A DNA stretch of 64,000 nucleotides, from positions 24,785,010-24,849,009 of the forward strand of contig JANAVB010015600.1 in the NCBI GenBank assembly GCA_029216955.1, read 5' to 3'. Origin of the DNA: Iris pallida (Eukaryota; Streptophyta; Magnoliopsida; Asparagales; Iridaceae). Every line of letters starts with the position of its first letter. Positions within the stretch are counted from its first letter, which is position 1. The position numbers and the translations under genes were made by a program. Shown in pieces: positions 42,154 to 54,949 of the stretch. Under the pieces are notes generated by a model. It ran no database searches. It was not told the origin of the DNA and saw only the letters and a list, made by a program, of their open reading frames with translations.

Positions 42154-45100
42154 ATGAATTACTACTTGCAGAATCATTTATGGATGTACAATCGTCATCC
42201 TGATGATATGTGTGGTGTGCGGGATGAATACATAGCGGGAGTAGAGCAGTTCCTGCAGTTTGCTAAGGCGTTCCCTCAGTACATGGACGGTACCAAAATT
42301 AAGTGTCCGTGTGTGAAATGTCATAACATAAAATATTATCCAGAAGTGGAAGTGACATATCGTTTGTACTCAAGGGGTTTCACGCCTAATTACTATCAGT
42401 GGACTGCACACGGAGAACTTGTGTCTTTAGCATCAGAGCCGGAGCCTTATGTTGAGCCGTATATGCATGCGGGACCTAATTTTGTTTCAGATAATCATGT
42501 ATACGACGACGGGTATGTGAACATGGTTTTCGACGCTGCGGGGCCTAATTTCGTTCATGATGCAGCTGAGGAGGCACCGAATGTCGATGTTGCAAAGTTC
42601 ATAGAGTTTCTGGAGAATACAAGGACTCCATTGTATCCTGTTTGTGAGGATCATTCACCGTTGGAGGTGGTTACAAGACTGTTGAGCATTAAGTCAGATT
42701 TTAACATCTCACAAGAATGCTACAACCGAGTGTTGGAGTTGATTATAGAGATCTTGCCGGCGGGTGCTAAGTTACCTAAAGACTTCTATCGGTCTAAGAG
42801 GATGGTGAGATCGCTCTGGATGGGATACAAGAAAATCGATTCTTGTTGCAATTGGTACATGTTGTACTACAAAGACGACAAGGACGCAGATGTGTGCAGA
42901 TTTTGTGGTGCTGATCGCTATAAGACAACTAGTACAAGAAGGTCTACCGGTGCAAGAAGACCGATCGATTCAATGCACTACTTGCCTTTAACGCCGCGGT
43001 TGCAAAGATTATTTATGTTGAAAGAGACGGCCGAAAATATGATTTGGCACATGCGAGAACAGGTTGAAGGAATGTTGGATCACCCATCCGATGGAGAAGC
43101 GTGGAAGCACTTTGATCGAGTGTATCCAGATTTTGTTTCAGATCCACGTAATGTCAGGTTGGGGCTATCTTCTGACGGTTTTACTCCTTTTGGTCTTTCG
43201 GGATCCCAGTATTCGTGCTGGCCTATGATTGTCACTCCGTATAACCTACCACCTTGGATGTGCATGAAGACTTAGTACATGTTTCTAACCGTTATAATTT
43301 CTGGTCCGAACAATCCCAAGAGGAACATTGATGTGTACTTACAGCCTTTGATAGATGAGTTGAATCAGTTATGGGAAGTAGCACTAACACGTACGATGTT
43401 TCCAGGAAGCAGAATTTTCAGATGAAGGCAACCCTTATGTGGACCATCAATGACTTTTCGGCCTATGGAATATTATCTGGATGGAGCACTCATGGCCATC
43501 TCTCATGTCCGTATTGCATAGACCGTACTAAGGCTTTCTGCTTAAAACATGGAGGAAAATCGTGCTTCTTTGATTGTCATCGGCAATTTCTGCCAAAAGA
43601 TCATCCGTTCAGAAGGAACATGAATGCATTCCGTGTCGACGTTGTAGAGAAGGGTGATCCACCTCCAAGGTGGTACGGAGCCACGATATAGAAGGAGGTT
43701 GGAGATTTTCCAAGTGCTATCGAAGATCCTAAAACTGGGTACAAGTGCGATGGATTTGGTAGAGATCATAAATGGACAAAGAGGAGCATATTCTGGGATC
43801 TGCCATATTGGAGTACCAATTTGATCAGACATAATCTTGATGTCATGCATATTGAGAAGAATGTGTTTGATAACATAATTAATACTGTGATAGACGTAAA
43901 GGGAAAAATGAAAGACAATCCCAAGGCCAGGTTGGACTTAGAAGAAATATGCAAATGCCCTGCATTGCATTTGATAGAGGACAATAGAAAACAGTTCCTG
44001 TCGAAGTCAATTTTCTTACTGGACAAGGAGGATAAAGTGAGACTTTGTCGGTGGATCCAGGACCTAAAATTTCCAGACGGATATGTGTCAAATCTGAGAA
44101 GATGTGTCGATCCGAAGAAAAACAAATTGACGGGTATGAAGAGCCACGATTGTCACGTATTCATGGAGAGGTTAATTCCGATTGCATTTCGAGAATTTTT
44201 ACCGCAGGCAGTTTGGGATCCAATGACGGAGCTTAGCATATTCTTCAGGGATCTTTATTCTAAGAAATTTCTCGTTGATCGTTTAGAAAAGCAAGAGAAG
44301 GATATTGCGGTAACATTGTGCAAGCTAGAGATGGTGTTTCCTCCTGGATTCTTCGACTCTATGGAGCATTTGCCGATTCATCTATCCTATGAGGCACATG
44401 TTGGTGGACCCGTCGAATATCGATGGATGTACCCGTTCAAGCGACATTTGAATCACCTAAAAAGAAAGGTGAAAAATAAGGCACGGGTCGAGGGTTCTAT
44501 TTGTGATGCCTATATTCTCGAGGAGATTACAAACTTTTGTTCGATGTATTTCAAGCCTCATGTTGCAACTAATAGAACGAGAGCTTCCAGAAACGACGAC
44601 GGAGATCATGAATGTAATAATACAATACTGAAGGTATTCAATACTCCAGGAAAGCCATCGGGTAAAATAAAGAAGAGATATCTGAACGATGATGAGCTAA
44701 GGTCTGCTCAGGTGTATGTATTACTCAACTGCGACGATGATGAAGTAGAGAAGCTGGAGGGGTAAGTAATTAATACGTCTACATTATTTTAATAGTGTTG
44801 ATTATTATACTATTACATTAATTAAACGATGTTGTTTTCAGCATATTTAATGATGATGTGAGGTCAGGTAGGCCACACATAACAGAAGAAGAACTAGAAC
44901 AAAAAATGAGGCATTATTTTCCATCATGGTTGAGTGCATATGTAAGACTTGAGAACTCTGTAATCACCTTTCTGTATATGCACTTGAGAATGAGCTTAAT
45001 TTATTTTTTTCGTGGTATTTAGGTCGAGCGTTCATACGCAAGACTTGAGAATGAGTCTATTAGAACGCTAGCCAAGGGACCAATTTATGCTGCAAAAATA

Positions 45101-45763
45101 TAGCCAAGCTACTGTGTTAATGTGTTTAGGTTCAAGTCAACAACTTGTCCGATCAGAGACAACTTTGTCAATCTCGATTCCACCAAAAATAGCTGTTTGT
45201 GTATCAGATCTTCGAACTACAAAGATGTTGATGCGGGCAACGATTTCTATGGCGTCCTACGGGAGATTGTGGAGCTGACATATAGTTATGGAATAGAGCC
45301 TGCTAAGATTATGTTATTCAGGTGTGATTGGTTCGATCCGATTGAAGGTCAAGGTTGGAAAGTAGACAAGCACGGCCTTGTAGATATAAACTATCGGCGT
45401 CGATATCAAGCCTATGAACCATTTGCCCTATCAAGTCAGGCTCAGCTCGTGTACTTCACAAGTTATCCTAAACAGGGAACAACAAGGTCGGACTGGTGGG
45501 CAATATACAAGACCAAAGCTAGAAATACCTTTGAGGTTGATGATATAGCTTATCAAGAGGATGAACTACCTCTTGTAACAAATATTATAGAAGTGGACAC
45601 GACGGAAGTTCCTCATTACACATCTAATTGTGTAGAAGAAGTAGAATTATCTGAAGAGGAAGATGTAGATGAAAGTGAAGATGTAGAGGAGGAAGAAGAA
45701 GAAAAAGAAAAAGAAGAAGAAGATGAGCTAAACGAACTAGATGAATTTTCAGAAGAGGATTAA
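42154..45763 (+). pseudogene. TNP2-like CACTA transposase
   Basis: The transposase that would cut the element out. The first exon appears to follow an acceptor at 42134, with ATG at 42154. The N-terminus matches the transposase-associated domain ('WMYNRHPDD', 'IKCPCVKCHN', 'YYQWTAHGE'). The Transposase_21 core follows ('NVRLGLSSDGFTPFG', 'YNLPPWMCMK', 'ATLMWTINDFSAYG', 'HNLDVMHIEKNVFDN'), then a DUF4218-like part ('HLPIHLSYEAHVGGPVEYRW', 44340-44560). Introns 44762-44841 and 44942-45022 keep GT-AG ends and frame. The DUF4216-like part follows ('DFYGVLREIVELTYS', 'LFRCDWFD', 45238-45470), with an acidic tail and stop at 45763. Breaks are TAG at 43273, a one-base loss near 43370, TAG at about 43689 and TAG at 45101. 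Confidence 0.9.
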
Positions 45764-45935
45764 ATTTGTACGTTTGTTTTATCATCATATTTGACACTTT
45801 AGTGACACTTTTATCATATAAATCTGTGACACTTTAGTGACACTTTTATTTATGACTATGATATTTTTCAAAAATCTGTGATGCCTATCATATAAATATG
45901 TATATTTGTTTTATTATCATATGTTATTATCAGGT

Positions 45936-47886
45936 ATGACTAGACTAGGAGGACGATATGGAGGATATTATATTAGGCAGACCCATGTGCCTCGGGCTGG
46001 AGATGCAGATTTTGTACCCTCATCCTCATCTCCGAGTACACCAGTGGACCGTTCTGTTCACGGTTCATTACCGGGACAGGGCAGTTCTAGCAGGTTGGCG
46101 ACTCCTCCCTCGTCGTCCAGCATTTCTGATCCTGCGTCCAGCATTCCTCCTGCGTCTAGCATTCCTCCTACCGATGGCTCCATGGGAAGAGCCGACGCCA
46201 AGCATATGGAGGACGGCGATAAAACTGATCCTGCCCAGGCAGGAGGTTAGAGCGACCCTCCATGCGCTCCACCGGACGAGACGCGTATGAAAATTTGGAC
46301 GGACGGGCCTACGAAGTAAGTTAATTAGTTAATATATATTTCTCAAATGATTATATGTACATATATATTCATGAAATTTATTATTATATAGATATCTGCC
46401 TCCTGTAGTACAGAGACAGCTAGGGTTATTTCTGAGGCAGAACTATGGTGGGCCTTGGATTAACTACTCAGATGCTTCCGCAGATAGGAAGGCCTTTTAG
46501 TTGGCCCACTTCAAGGTAAAAAATTTGTTTATTTTTAATTTTTAATAATCATTTGTGTATATTATACAACTTTTCTATTTTACTTCTTGTAGATGACCTA
46601 TTTCTGTCTACCACACCGAGCGGTGAAGGTCGAGCCCCAATTTTCTGCCGTCGTAGGCAAGCTCATCCGTGATGCGATCCACGACCAGAAGTCTCGTGAT
46701 CGCTCCAGAAAGCCGATCCATGGTTGGATCACGCCAGAGCAGTAGACTGCGATGAAGGCTAGATTCGACGAGGTCAGGTACCAGGAGCGGTCTGACAAGG
46801 CCAAGGTGGCGCGGTCGAGCGCCAGTAAGTGGTGTGGTGGCTCTATTCCTATGATAAAGCATTTTCGTCATCTGGTACATTTCCTATGACGGATATCATT
46901 TTATATATAGTTGGATAGAATGTTTAATACTAATAATAGATAATATATTTTAACAGGTAAAACAGGGTGAGGACTCTAACATGGTGACCGTCTTCCTGGT
47001 CACCCATTGGAGGACTGGGGAGTTCATTGGCGAGAGGGCGACGCAGACATATGTACGTTCTATTCTTTATATTAATTTACTATAATTTAGAAAACAGAAA
47101 AATAGATATCAATATAGACTTTAGCAAACACTTAGACGTTAGCAAATACTGTTCTAGGCCGAGTTTCTTTAGCTACAAGAGGAGGCGGCTGCTGCTGCTA
47201 GTGCGCCAGCAGAGGGAGGGGCTGGTACTTCCTCCCAGCCGCCTACAGCTCCATCGCCGGACGACATCTGGATGACCGCCGTTGGTGGTCTTCAGAAGGG
47301 TACGTACTACGGCACGGGATCCTACGGTGCCTATTTGGCTTCAGAGTGATCCCGGGCCCCCTCTGTCAGTGCGCAGTCTCCAGCTTCGCAGGCGTTATCA
47401 CGAGCTGAGGATATTGGTCGTCAGATCGACGAGCTGCGTCGCGAGTTACAGTAGCAGATTTCTTATCACCATACCGCAGAGCGACGATCCGACGATCCGA
47501 CGATCACCGGACGATTTGATGCGGTCGAGCGCAGTATACAGGAGCTGATGAGTCTGCAGCAGGCTACAGCTGCCAGCTTGCACACGCTCACCGAGTCTAC
47601 GCAGCGCACAGAGCAAAGACAGGTCGAGCTGGAGGGATCGCAGAGGACCATGTCTGCCTCACTCACTCAGGTACATACTTCGATTGAAGAGAGTACTCAA
47701 AGGATTGTGAGTACCCTTGCTACGCATGCTGAGCGACTGCGAGAGCTGGAGCAGATACGTCCTCCTGGTCTATCGACAGTGCCGACTGTAGACATTACAC
47801 TGCCTCCTACTGCCCCTACGGTACAGCTCACACAGGAGCAGTATGAGTACATGCTATCTCAGATGCGTAGCAGGGGTCCTCAGTGA
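45936..47886 (+). pseudogene. TnpA-like (Transposase_24 type) second CACTA gene
   Basis: Probably the DNA-binding accessory protein. Exons read 45936-46315, 46392-46515, 46593 to about 46880, 46957-47052 and 47158-47886, with GT-AG introns in matching phases. A Ser/Pro-rich N-terminus is followed by 'KWCGGSIPMIKHF' and 'VFLVTHWRTGEFIGERATQTY'-like residues (about 46960-47050), typical of plant Transposase_24 proteins. A C-terminal coiled coil is rich in Gln/Glu/Thr (47560-47760). In-frame stops occur near 46248, 46498, 46743, 47170, 47347 and 47453, each at a CAG- or CGA-like position. No frameshift is required. Confidence 0.78.
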
Positions 47887-48369
47887 TTTCATTAATTTTT
47901 TTATGAGTTGTTTGTATTGGCCCTATGGGCAAATTGATTATTGGTACACTTTTGTTTATACACTTGGTGGGAGACTTTTTATCATCTCCTATTTTTATTT
48001 GACTCTATTGGATATTTGTGATGATGTGTGTCTGTGAAGTGCAGTATACAGAATTTGAATATATATATGTTTATGACGCGGGATGTGTGTCTGTGATGAT
48101 ATTTGTTATGAGTTGTATGTACTAGCCTTATGATGTGTCTGTGATGATGTTTGTGATGATATAAAGTGCAGTGTAAAGTGTAAAGTACAGTGTGCAGGAT
48201 TTGAATATAAAGTGTAGTGTGCAGTGTGCAGGATTTGAATATAAAGTGCAGTGTGCAGGATTAGTGTTTAAACTGTATATAAAGTGCAGGATTTTTGTTT
48301 AAACTGTATATAAAGTGCAGTGTGCAGGATTTGAAAACTGCATTTTATTTTATTTTTAATTTTCCAGCA

Positions 48370-48770
48370 TGTTAGCGACGGATTGCGACGTTTGGCGACG
48401 TTTGGCGACGGATTTGCGATGCGGAAGTACGTCACAAATATGTATCTGAATGTCGCTAACTGCGACGGGCCGTCGCTAAACGTCACCCAGCATGATGACA
48501 TGGCAAACCTTGTCATGTCACCACATGCGACGAATAGACGTCGCTATATAAGTCGCTAAATTGGCGATGTACTATAAATGTCGCCGAACATCGCTAAGTT
48601 TGCGACATTTTAGCGTCGTAGACTATTCGTCGCAACAGCGACGATTAGCGACGAACTTTTGATCTGCGACTAGCTTTTCGACAACCTGCTTATTCTTTAG
48701 CTAATTACGTCGCTAAATTAATTTAGCGACGTATTTTTACTTATTAGCGACGTTTTTGGACGTCGCTAAT
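48370..48770. repeat. Right subterminal repeats of the CACTA
   Basis: TAGCGACG, GGCGACG and CGTCGCTA motifs recur in both orientations at the right end, more than 15 times, mirroring the left end. They end at TAGTAGTG (48789). Confidence 0.85.
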
Positions 48771-48789
48771 ATGACTCATCCTAGTAGTG

Positions 48790-49180
48790 ATGCGGCTCAG
48801 TCATGAGATGTCCTCATGCGGCTCGGTCAGAAGGCATTCCTCATGTGGCTCGATCATGAGACATTCCTCATGCGGCTCGGTCATGAGACGTCCTTCATAC
48901 GGCTCGGTCAGAAGGTATTCCTCATGCGGCTCGGTCATGAGACATTCCTCATGCGGATCGGTCATGAGACGTTCTTCATACAGCTCGGTCATGAGACATT
49001 TCTCATGCGGCTCGGTCATGAGACATCCTTCATGCGGCTCGGTCATAAGACATTCATTCATGTGGCTCGGTCATGAGACATTCCTTCATAAGGCTCGATC
49101 ATGAGATATTCTTTCATGCGGCTCAGCCATGAGACATTCCTCATGCGGCTCGGCCAGGAGACATCCTTCATGCGGCTCGC
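48790..49180 (+). repeat. About 30-bp CATGCGGCTCGGTCATGAG minisatellite in LTR
   Basis: About 13 imperfect units with CATGCGGCTCGGTCATGAG plus ACATTCCT-type spacer are present. The array recurs in the 3' LTR (57262-57650). All reading frames stay open because the unit length is near a multiple of three, so the frames are not genes. Confidence 0.88.
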
Positions 49181-49644
49181 CACAGAAGATTAGTTGATGC
49201 ACGTGACAAGTTGACCAGGTCTCAACTGCCCAATGACAAATCCTAAGCTATCAGTCACAGACCGAGTCTCGAGGCATGATTACGGCCATGTGGCCCGAGG
49301 ATTTGCCATGTGGTCATCTAGGCGGCCCAAAATTTCCTTCATCCTGAAATAACTATAAATAGCAGGGTGCCATACCCCTGCAAGATGGTTGGCAATCCAA
49401 GGCTGGCAACCTTCAAGAGAAAATCAATTTCTTCACGAGCTAGAGACTGCATTAGATAGTCCACGGAGTAAGGCAGAGTTGATAGCACTTTCCCGAGCCT
49501 CCACCGTCACCCCCAGAATCAAAACTAAACAATTGTACTTAGATTGTTTCCTAGGATTTTATTCTAGGCTTTCCTTTGTACAAGCAAATTTGCAATCAAT
49601 TCCAGTGTTTTGTAAAACCTGTCTTTGACTTTTTATGGCAAACA
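48790..49644 (+). repeat. 5' LTR of Tat-B, second part
   Basis: The LTR continues after the CACTA. The first 390 bp are a minisatellite. The rest has a TATA box CTATAAATAG at 49353-49362, followed by AGCAGGGTGCC as in the other Tat LTRs. It ends ATGGCAAACA at 49644, just before CGA and the PBS TGGCAACTCTGCTAGGGAC (49648-49666). Confidence 0.9.
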
Positions 49645-52600
49645 CGATGGCAACTCTGCTAGGGACATCCTTCTCTTCCGATGAGAAATTGGTGACGCAA
49701 TCTGACGCGTCCAAGCTTGGCTCTACACAGCAGATGCTTGTGTTTCGCTTTGACCAACAAGCCTTCGAAGAATTGCTCTCTGAAGGGAGCGCCAGCCCAT
49801 CTCAGAAGCGAGCCAGTCTAGAGAGGACTCGCAAGGCGTCGGTGCGCAAAACTGTTGCCCCCGACCAAGTTCTGAAAGAAGCTCCTTCTGCAACCCAAGA
49901 CGGTGACCAGAACTCTCTTGCGACTTTGTTTCCGACTGCGGAGGACCCCACTGTCCCCAAATCCAGCAGAGGAAAATACTACAATGTTGAGTTTTTGGGG
50001 ACACAAGGGAAATCCATATGAAAGCCGCATAGAGGAGATCGACAGTTTGTCCATGTGGCAGCCAACTTTGGCCGCAGGCAGACAACTCATACGGCAACCA
50101 ACTCTAGCCGCACGAAGACGATCCTTACGGTAGCCAGCTCTAGCCGCAAGAAGATGGTCCATGCGACGAACAATCCTAGCTTCAAACAGGACGTCTCATG
50201 CGGCCCTGTCAGAAACTCTGTGTTCGACCGCCTCTCATGCGGGCTCGACGCCATACGGCCCGCTGAGGATGCGGGATGTATCAATCTGGACTCCTTTTAC
50301 TATGCGCCTTTGGGTGCTAAGTCAAAAAAGTCTAGGGCAGTGTGGGCCCAACCGGCCCAGTCAACTGTCCAAGTTGCTGACTGTCAGTGGGCCTCGTTGA
50401 CTGTTACATGGGCTCCTAACGAAAAGTTGTACAGAACCACCCGCGTCCAGTCCTCCAGGGCTAACAGACAGGGTGGATCTTTAAAGTCTCCCTCTAAAGA
50501 TCCAGAGCAAGTGCTTTTACTAGCCATGGATCAGGGAGCAAACATGATGCCTAAGCACCCGTGCACTCGGGATTCCCGAGTTCACAAGTTTGGTGCAAAG
50601 GTAGAGCAGCTTCCTACCGACTTACGTGACGTGATTACTCACAAACGCAAGACGGCAGCGTTAGCATGCAATGAGTCCCTCTCGAGGAGTCGTTGCACCC
50701 ACGTTATCATCAACTGCTGCTGCGACAAATCAGCGGCACCTGAAAATCGGCAGTTAGTTTTCCAGCGATTGCAGCAGCCAGCACCTGTCCAAATTCCAAG
50801 GGACGAAGAGTTTCCTTTCGCCTCCTGTAATTCAACTCAAAAAGTTCCTCCTAGAAAGGGTGGAAAGAAGATAGGCTCTTCCAGCCCAGCCATGTCGGCC
50901 AGTATTGCGAGGAGACCCTCATTTGGGGGGTTCCCATCAACCACAGGGGGTGTCTATTTAGGCACTCGATCCAAAAAGAAGCTTTCGGCACCCGGGGGTG
51001 CACCTTCGGCCTCCTTGAGAGTAGATGAAGCTAGGGGTAGAACCCCCCTCAATGTATGCGACAACTCGGTGTACCAAGAGCACACACAGGGGGTAGAGAT
51101 CCCCCAGAACTCTACAACATAATCAAATTTCCCTGAGGGCCACCACCCTCACCAAGACGATGCGGCTTCCTACACAGGGGGTAGCACCCCTTCCGAGTCG
51201 GAGGAAGATGATATTCCGACATTCCCTGACGATTTTTTTATACAAGGGTACGGCACAGAGAGTACCTCTGCCACAATCCCCTCCACCTCTACCCACGTGA
51301 GAACAGTCTTTATGACTGACGACGATCATGAAGTGCCTTCCGACCGACAACGGCTAAAAGTGCTGGAAGCCATGCTCCTGTCATTGGTCAAGTCTGTGGA
51401 CGAGATCAAAGCCGTCTTGCCAACTCAACCAGCAAGGATGCCCAAACAAACAAGCTTGGGACTCGTAGTCAATGCGGACTCCAACACGACCGCCCCTCCT
51501 TTGGGTGATGATCCCGTAGCACCATCCGTTCCTTCAGCTGCAGATGAAGCCAAGGAGGCAAGGAGGAAAGTCCAGGAGCTTCGGGCAATATTCAATGCCC
51601 GAGACTCCTCTCGAGATCTCAGAATACGGTAGTTGTATCCCGTTGCATGGAGAGATGTGCCTTTTCCACCATGGTACAAGCCGTTCCATATCGATTCTTA
51701 TGAGGGGAAGACCTCTGCTAGTCGGTACATGACTTACTTTGAAGTCACAACCGACCACTTACCGCATAGTGATGCCATCCTCATGCGACTATTCATCAGA
51801 GCATTGGAGGGGATCGCGTTCGACTGGTACCGCAACCTTCCCGACAACTGTATTCACTCTTTTGACGGCTTCAAACACATGTTCCTGGAAAGATTTTACG
51901 AGGTGGGGCATGATGTAATGATGTCATCTCTCATGGATGTCGTCCAAGAAGAGAGGGAGCTAACGAGGAACTATATCGAGCGGTTCCGTCAAACCGCTAT
52001 GAGATTGCCCAAGGCAATCCCGAGAGCTCCTTGATTGAAATCTGCTAGAAGAACGTGCTCCCTGCAATTAGCCTCTGGATGGGTGGCGATCAGTTCAGGG
52101 ATTGGACAACCTTCATCATAAGTGCTACCAACGTAGAGGCAAAATTGAAAAAGGCTCGCCAGTTGGGATTACACATCCCAGAAGGAGAAGATAAGGGCAG
52201 ACGTCCTGGGTCTACCTCCAGTAACAGCAACAGTGGTGCCACCACTAACCGGGACAATAAGGGCAAATTGGCCATGGTCACTGATGCGACTCAGAAGCCC
52301 GAACAAAAATAGATGGAAGGTCCGTGGCCCAAGATCAACTACTCATTTGAAGATAGTCATGTCAAACCTATCTTCGATATGCTCTTGCAAGGGGGTAGGA
52401 TCCAGCTCCCTCCACCAAGGTGCGAGCCCTGAGCATCAGAAATGGAGGACCCAAAGTATTGTCACTTCCACCACTATGTCCATCATGTCACCCAGGATTG
52501 CTTTCAATTGAAGCGGTACATTCAGAGTCTTATCGACTCAAAAGCTCTGTCGATAGACTTTGAAAAGGTTACCATGGTAGCAAACATGGTATCTCTTCAG

Positions 52601-53225
52601 TTCGGCGACTTCCCTCCAATAAGCACTCCTGACGGGGTAATACCTGTCCCTCGAGCAACGATAGAGGTTACTAATCTTCCACCCGTCCGGAGCCAGACAT
52701 ATGGATTGGTACCCCTCACCACATCGCGAGGAGAGATCATGTGGGTACATCCAGACTTAGTGCCCGAAGTTACCCAGGGGGTGTCATCTCCTACCAGCAA
52801 GAAAAATGGCAGAAAGTCTAGATCTTGCCATACAATTTCAGCCGAGGCTGAGGAAGCTACAGCCGTTGTTACCCGGTCTGGAGCACAAGTCCAGCCCGTA
52901 CGGGATAGTTCAACCGAAGATCCTCAGCCAGCAACGTTGCCTCCCTCTGATGTTCCAAGGTCATCTCAGCCTCCATTGGCGGATAAGTCTAAGAAAAAGG
53001 AGACCCGTTTCGACAGGCCACTCCGCAATGATGCACCTCAGGGACTAGAAAGACCTTACAACTTCGATATATTAGCACAATTGGCTAATACGTCAGCAAA
53101 GTTGTCGCTATACAAGCTCCTAAGGCTCTCCAAGGATCTTCGTGTCGCATTAAGTGAAGCACTCCAGAATGCTGACACCTACTTAGACCAGGTCAAGCGT
53201 CCAGGGGAAGACCCGCCAGCAGATT
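49635..53225 (+). pseudogene. Gag of Tat-B
   Basis: ATG 49635 is ten bases inside the LTR, and ATG 49647 overlaps the PBS. The N-terminus (MANTMATLLGT) and the Cys/His signature ('RCTHVIINCCCDKSAAPENR', near 50690) match the inner copy. The capsid-like region ('FDWYRNLPDN', 'ELTRNYIERFRQTAMRLP') lies at 51650-52020. The knuckle-like 'YCHFHHYVHHVTQDCFQLK' is at 52457-52513. Breaks include TGA 50019, TAA 51120, TAG 51630, a one-base loss near 52010, TAG about 52049, TAG 52310 and TGA about 52430. Most stops fit C-to-T changes of CGA, CAA or CAG. Confidence 0.88.
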
Positions 53226-53700
53226 CACAGGGCGACGATAGCGCAGATATAATGCCCAACATCGTATTTACTCCGCAGGACATGTTGATTAAGACCAACT
53301 TGCATGATCGCCCCTTGTACTACACTTGATACATAGGCGACATCAAGGTGGATCGGATGCATATCGACCCTGGCTCGTCAATAAGCATCATCCTGTAAAG
53401 CTTGCTCCAACTCCTTGGCATCCCTATGCATCGGCTAGCAGCAACCAACACTGCCATCAGCGGTTTTAACTCGGAAAGAAGCTATCCTCTGGGGAAGATC
53501 CAGTTGAAGTGTCAGATTGGTGACTTGAAGACGGAAGTTACTTGCTACGTCATAGATACAGACACCTCCTACAACATCCTCCTGGGACGTCCGTAGATAC
53601 ATGACTATATGATCGTGCCATCCACCCTCCACCAGTGTTTCAAGTATGTCAGTAAGCACGGTTCCGTGAAAACTGAATTCCCAAAGCGACCGGAAGACAC
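53226..53700 (+). pseudogene. Aspartic protease of Tat-B
   Basis: The same order as in Tat-inner: 'MPNIVFTPQDMLIKTNLHDR', then 'GDIKVDRMHIDPGSS' with the catalytic DPGSS kept, then 'ISGFNSERSYPLGKIQ' and 'YNILLGRP'. In-frame stops at 53327 (TGA), 53396 (TAA) and 53594 (TAG, Trp position) interrupt it. It would process the Gag polyprotein but is inactive as written. Confidence 0.85.
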
Positions 53701-54275
53701 AAAGTCCCTTGTTGAGCTAGTTGTCATCCATCTTTCCAAGACGAGCCAGCAGCAAAGTGTCAATCCAACAGGCAAGTCAATGCCTCAGACTGAACCCTTG
53801 GTGGTCAAGTTGTTCAAGACAGCATCCCGACCTCCAAGCTCACAAGGGGTAGCCAAGGAGGACAAAGAACTCGCCAAATACTTGGTTACAAAGGTGGATA
53901 GCTCCTCTCCTGATGATGACTGTTTAGACGTTAGCCGGCACACACGGGTGACAATAGTCCATACCGTAAGCCGAATTGCTTCCATTAAAGACACCTACTT
54001 CCTAGTCTCAGGCATCTTTGGTCGAAAAGAATGACCGCAACCCTTTATGCCTCAAGAGTTTGATCTTGAACCCGATACTAGGAGACTACCGCTCTACCTG
54101 TATAGTCCTCAGGCCAAGTACTTCATGCAAAAATAGGGGTACGACATGGAGGCTACCCCAGGTCTGAATTATGGCAGCGATCGGCGATCGTCTCTGCAGC
54201 TATCAACTCCGGCATTATTATGGCAAATTCCTGAAAAAATACTATGTCTAAAAGACATGCTGGTACTCCCTCAAA
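53701..54275 (+). pseudogene. Linker fused to integrase tail: internal deletion junction of Tat-B
   Basis: The linker blocks of the family are recognisable ('RRLPLYLYSPQAKYFMQK', then 'TPGLNYGSDRRSSLQ' near 54160-54200). Around 54215 the sequence jumps to codons matching the last residues of the family integrase (GKFLKKYYV and stop, 54221-54250, in another frame). Everything between, including RT, both RNase H domains and the integrase core (over 3 kb in Tat-inner), is gone. The tandem arrays follow exactly as they do after integrase in Tat-inner. Confidence 0.85.
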
Positions 54276-54450
54276 ACCATCACATCTTTCTGAGTGGCGA
54301 GTCATATACGATAGTACCACTGAACTCACACTCCATCACATCTCCCTGATTAGCGAGTCACGTACGATGATACCTCTGAACTCACACTCTATTGCATCTT
54401 CCTGAGTGGCGAGGCATGTACGATGATACCTCTGAACTTCCACTCTAATG
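54275..54450 (+). repeat. Array A-type repeats in Tat-B
   Basis: Three units of about 57 bp contain GTACGATGATACCTCTGAAC, the reverse complement type of array A in Tat-inner (15611-16112). The orientation is the same relative to the element. Confidence 0.8.
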
Positions 54451-54585
54451 ACTTACCTCACAGGAGTCTACACAGTTCATCATTATCCCTGAGCAAACTT
54501 CCTTGTCCTGATTATCGTGTGTCACAACCCGGGATAAAAGACACGGTGTTAAGACCACAAAACCTATCACCTCTGTTGGGTTTTG

Positions 54586-54885
54586 TTTCAAATCTGTTAC
54601 CCGTACCGCCAGTGCACAGAAGGGTAATAGGTCCACAAAAGTTATCCTAATCTATTACCCGTACCACCAGTGCGCAGAAGGGTAATAGGTCCATAAAGGT
54701 TATCCTAATCTATTACTAACACCATCGGTGTACCAATGAGTAGTAGATCCACAAAATATTATTCAAATCTATTACCCGTATCATCATTGCGTAGAAGGTT
54801 AATAGGTCCATAAAACTCATCCTAATCTATTACTCGTACCGTCAGTGCACAAAAAGGGTAATAGGTCCACAAAATTCTCCAACGG
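54586..54885 (+). repeat. 63-bp tandem repeat in Tat-B
   Basis: Five units contain CTATTACCCGTACC, AGAAGGGTAATAGGTCCA and CAAAAGTTATCCTAAT. They are related to the 'ATTATCC...GGATAATAGG' part of array B in Tat-inner. No coding function is seen. Confidence 0.85.
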
Positions 54886-54949
54886 GAAAAACAACCACGT
54901 CCATATTACCTCTGAGTTATTTTCCTATCCATCACAAACAAACCACCCA

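Larger units (their letters stand above)
39881..48789 (+). mobile_element. CACTA (En/Spm-type) DNA transposon, 8.9 kb
   Basis: The ends are CACTACTAAAGTATGCTC and, as reverse complement, CACTACTAGGATGAGTCATA. Both lead into ATTAGCGACGT. Subterminal regions (39900-40130 and 48370-48770) are packed with TAGCGACG / CGTCGCTA repeats in both orientations, the expected binding sites for TnpA-type protein. It encodes a TNP2-like transposase and a TnpA-like protein, both broken by stops. It inserted into the 5' LTR of Tat-B. Confidence 0.95.

Noticed and set aside
48801..49061. Open frames on both strands in the LTR minisatellite (also 57274-57577)
   Set aside because: They are translations of a repeat whose unit is near a multiple of three. 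No domain, no start context, and the same in all frames.
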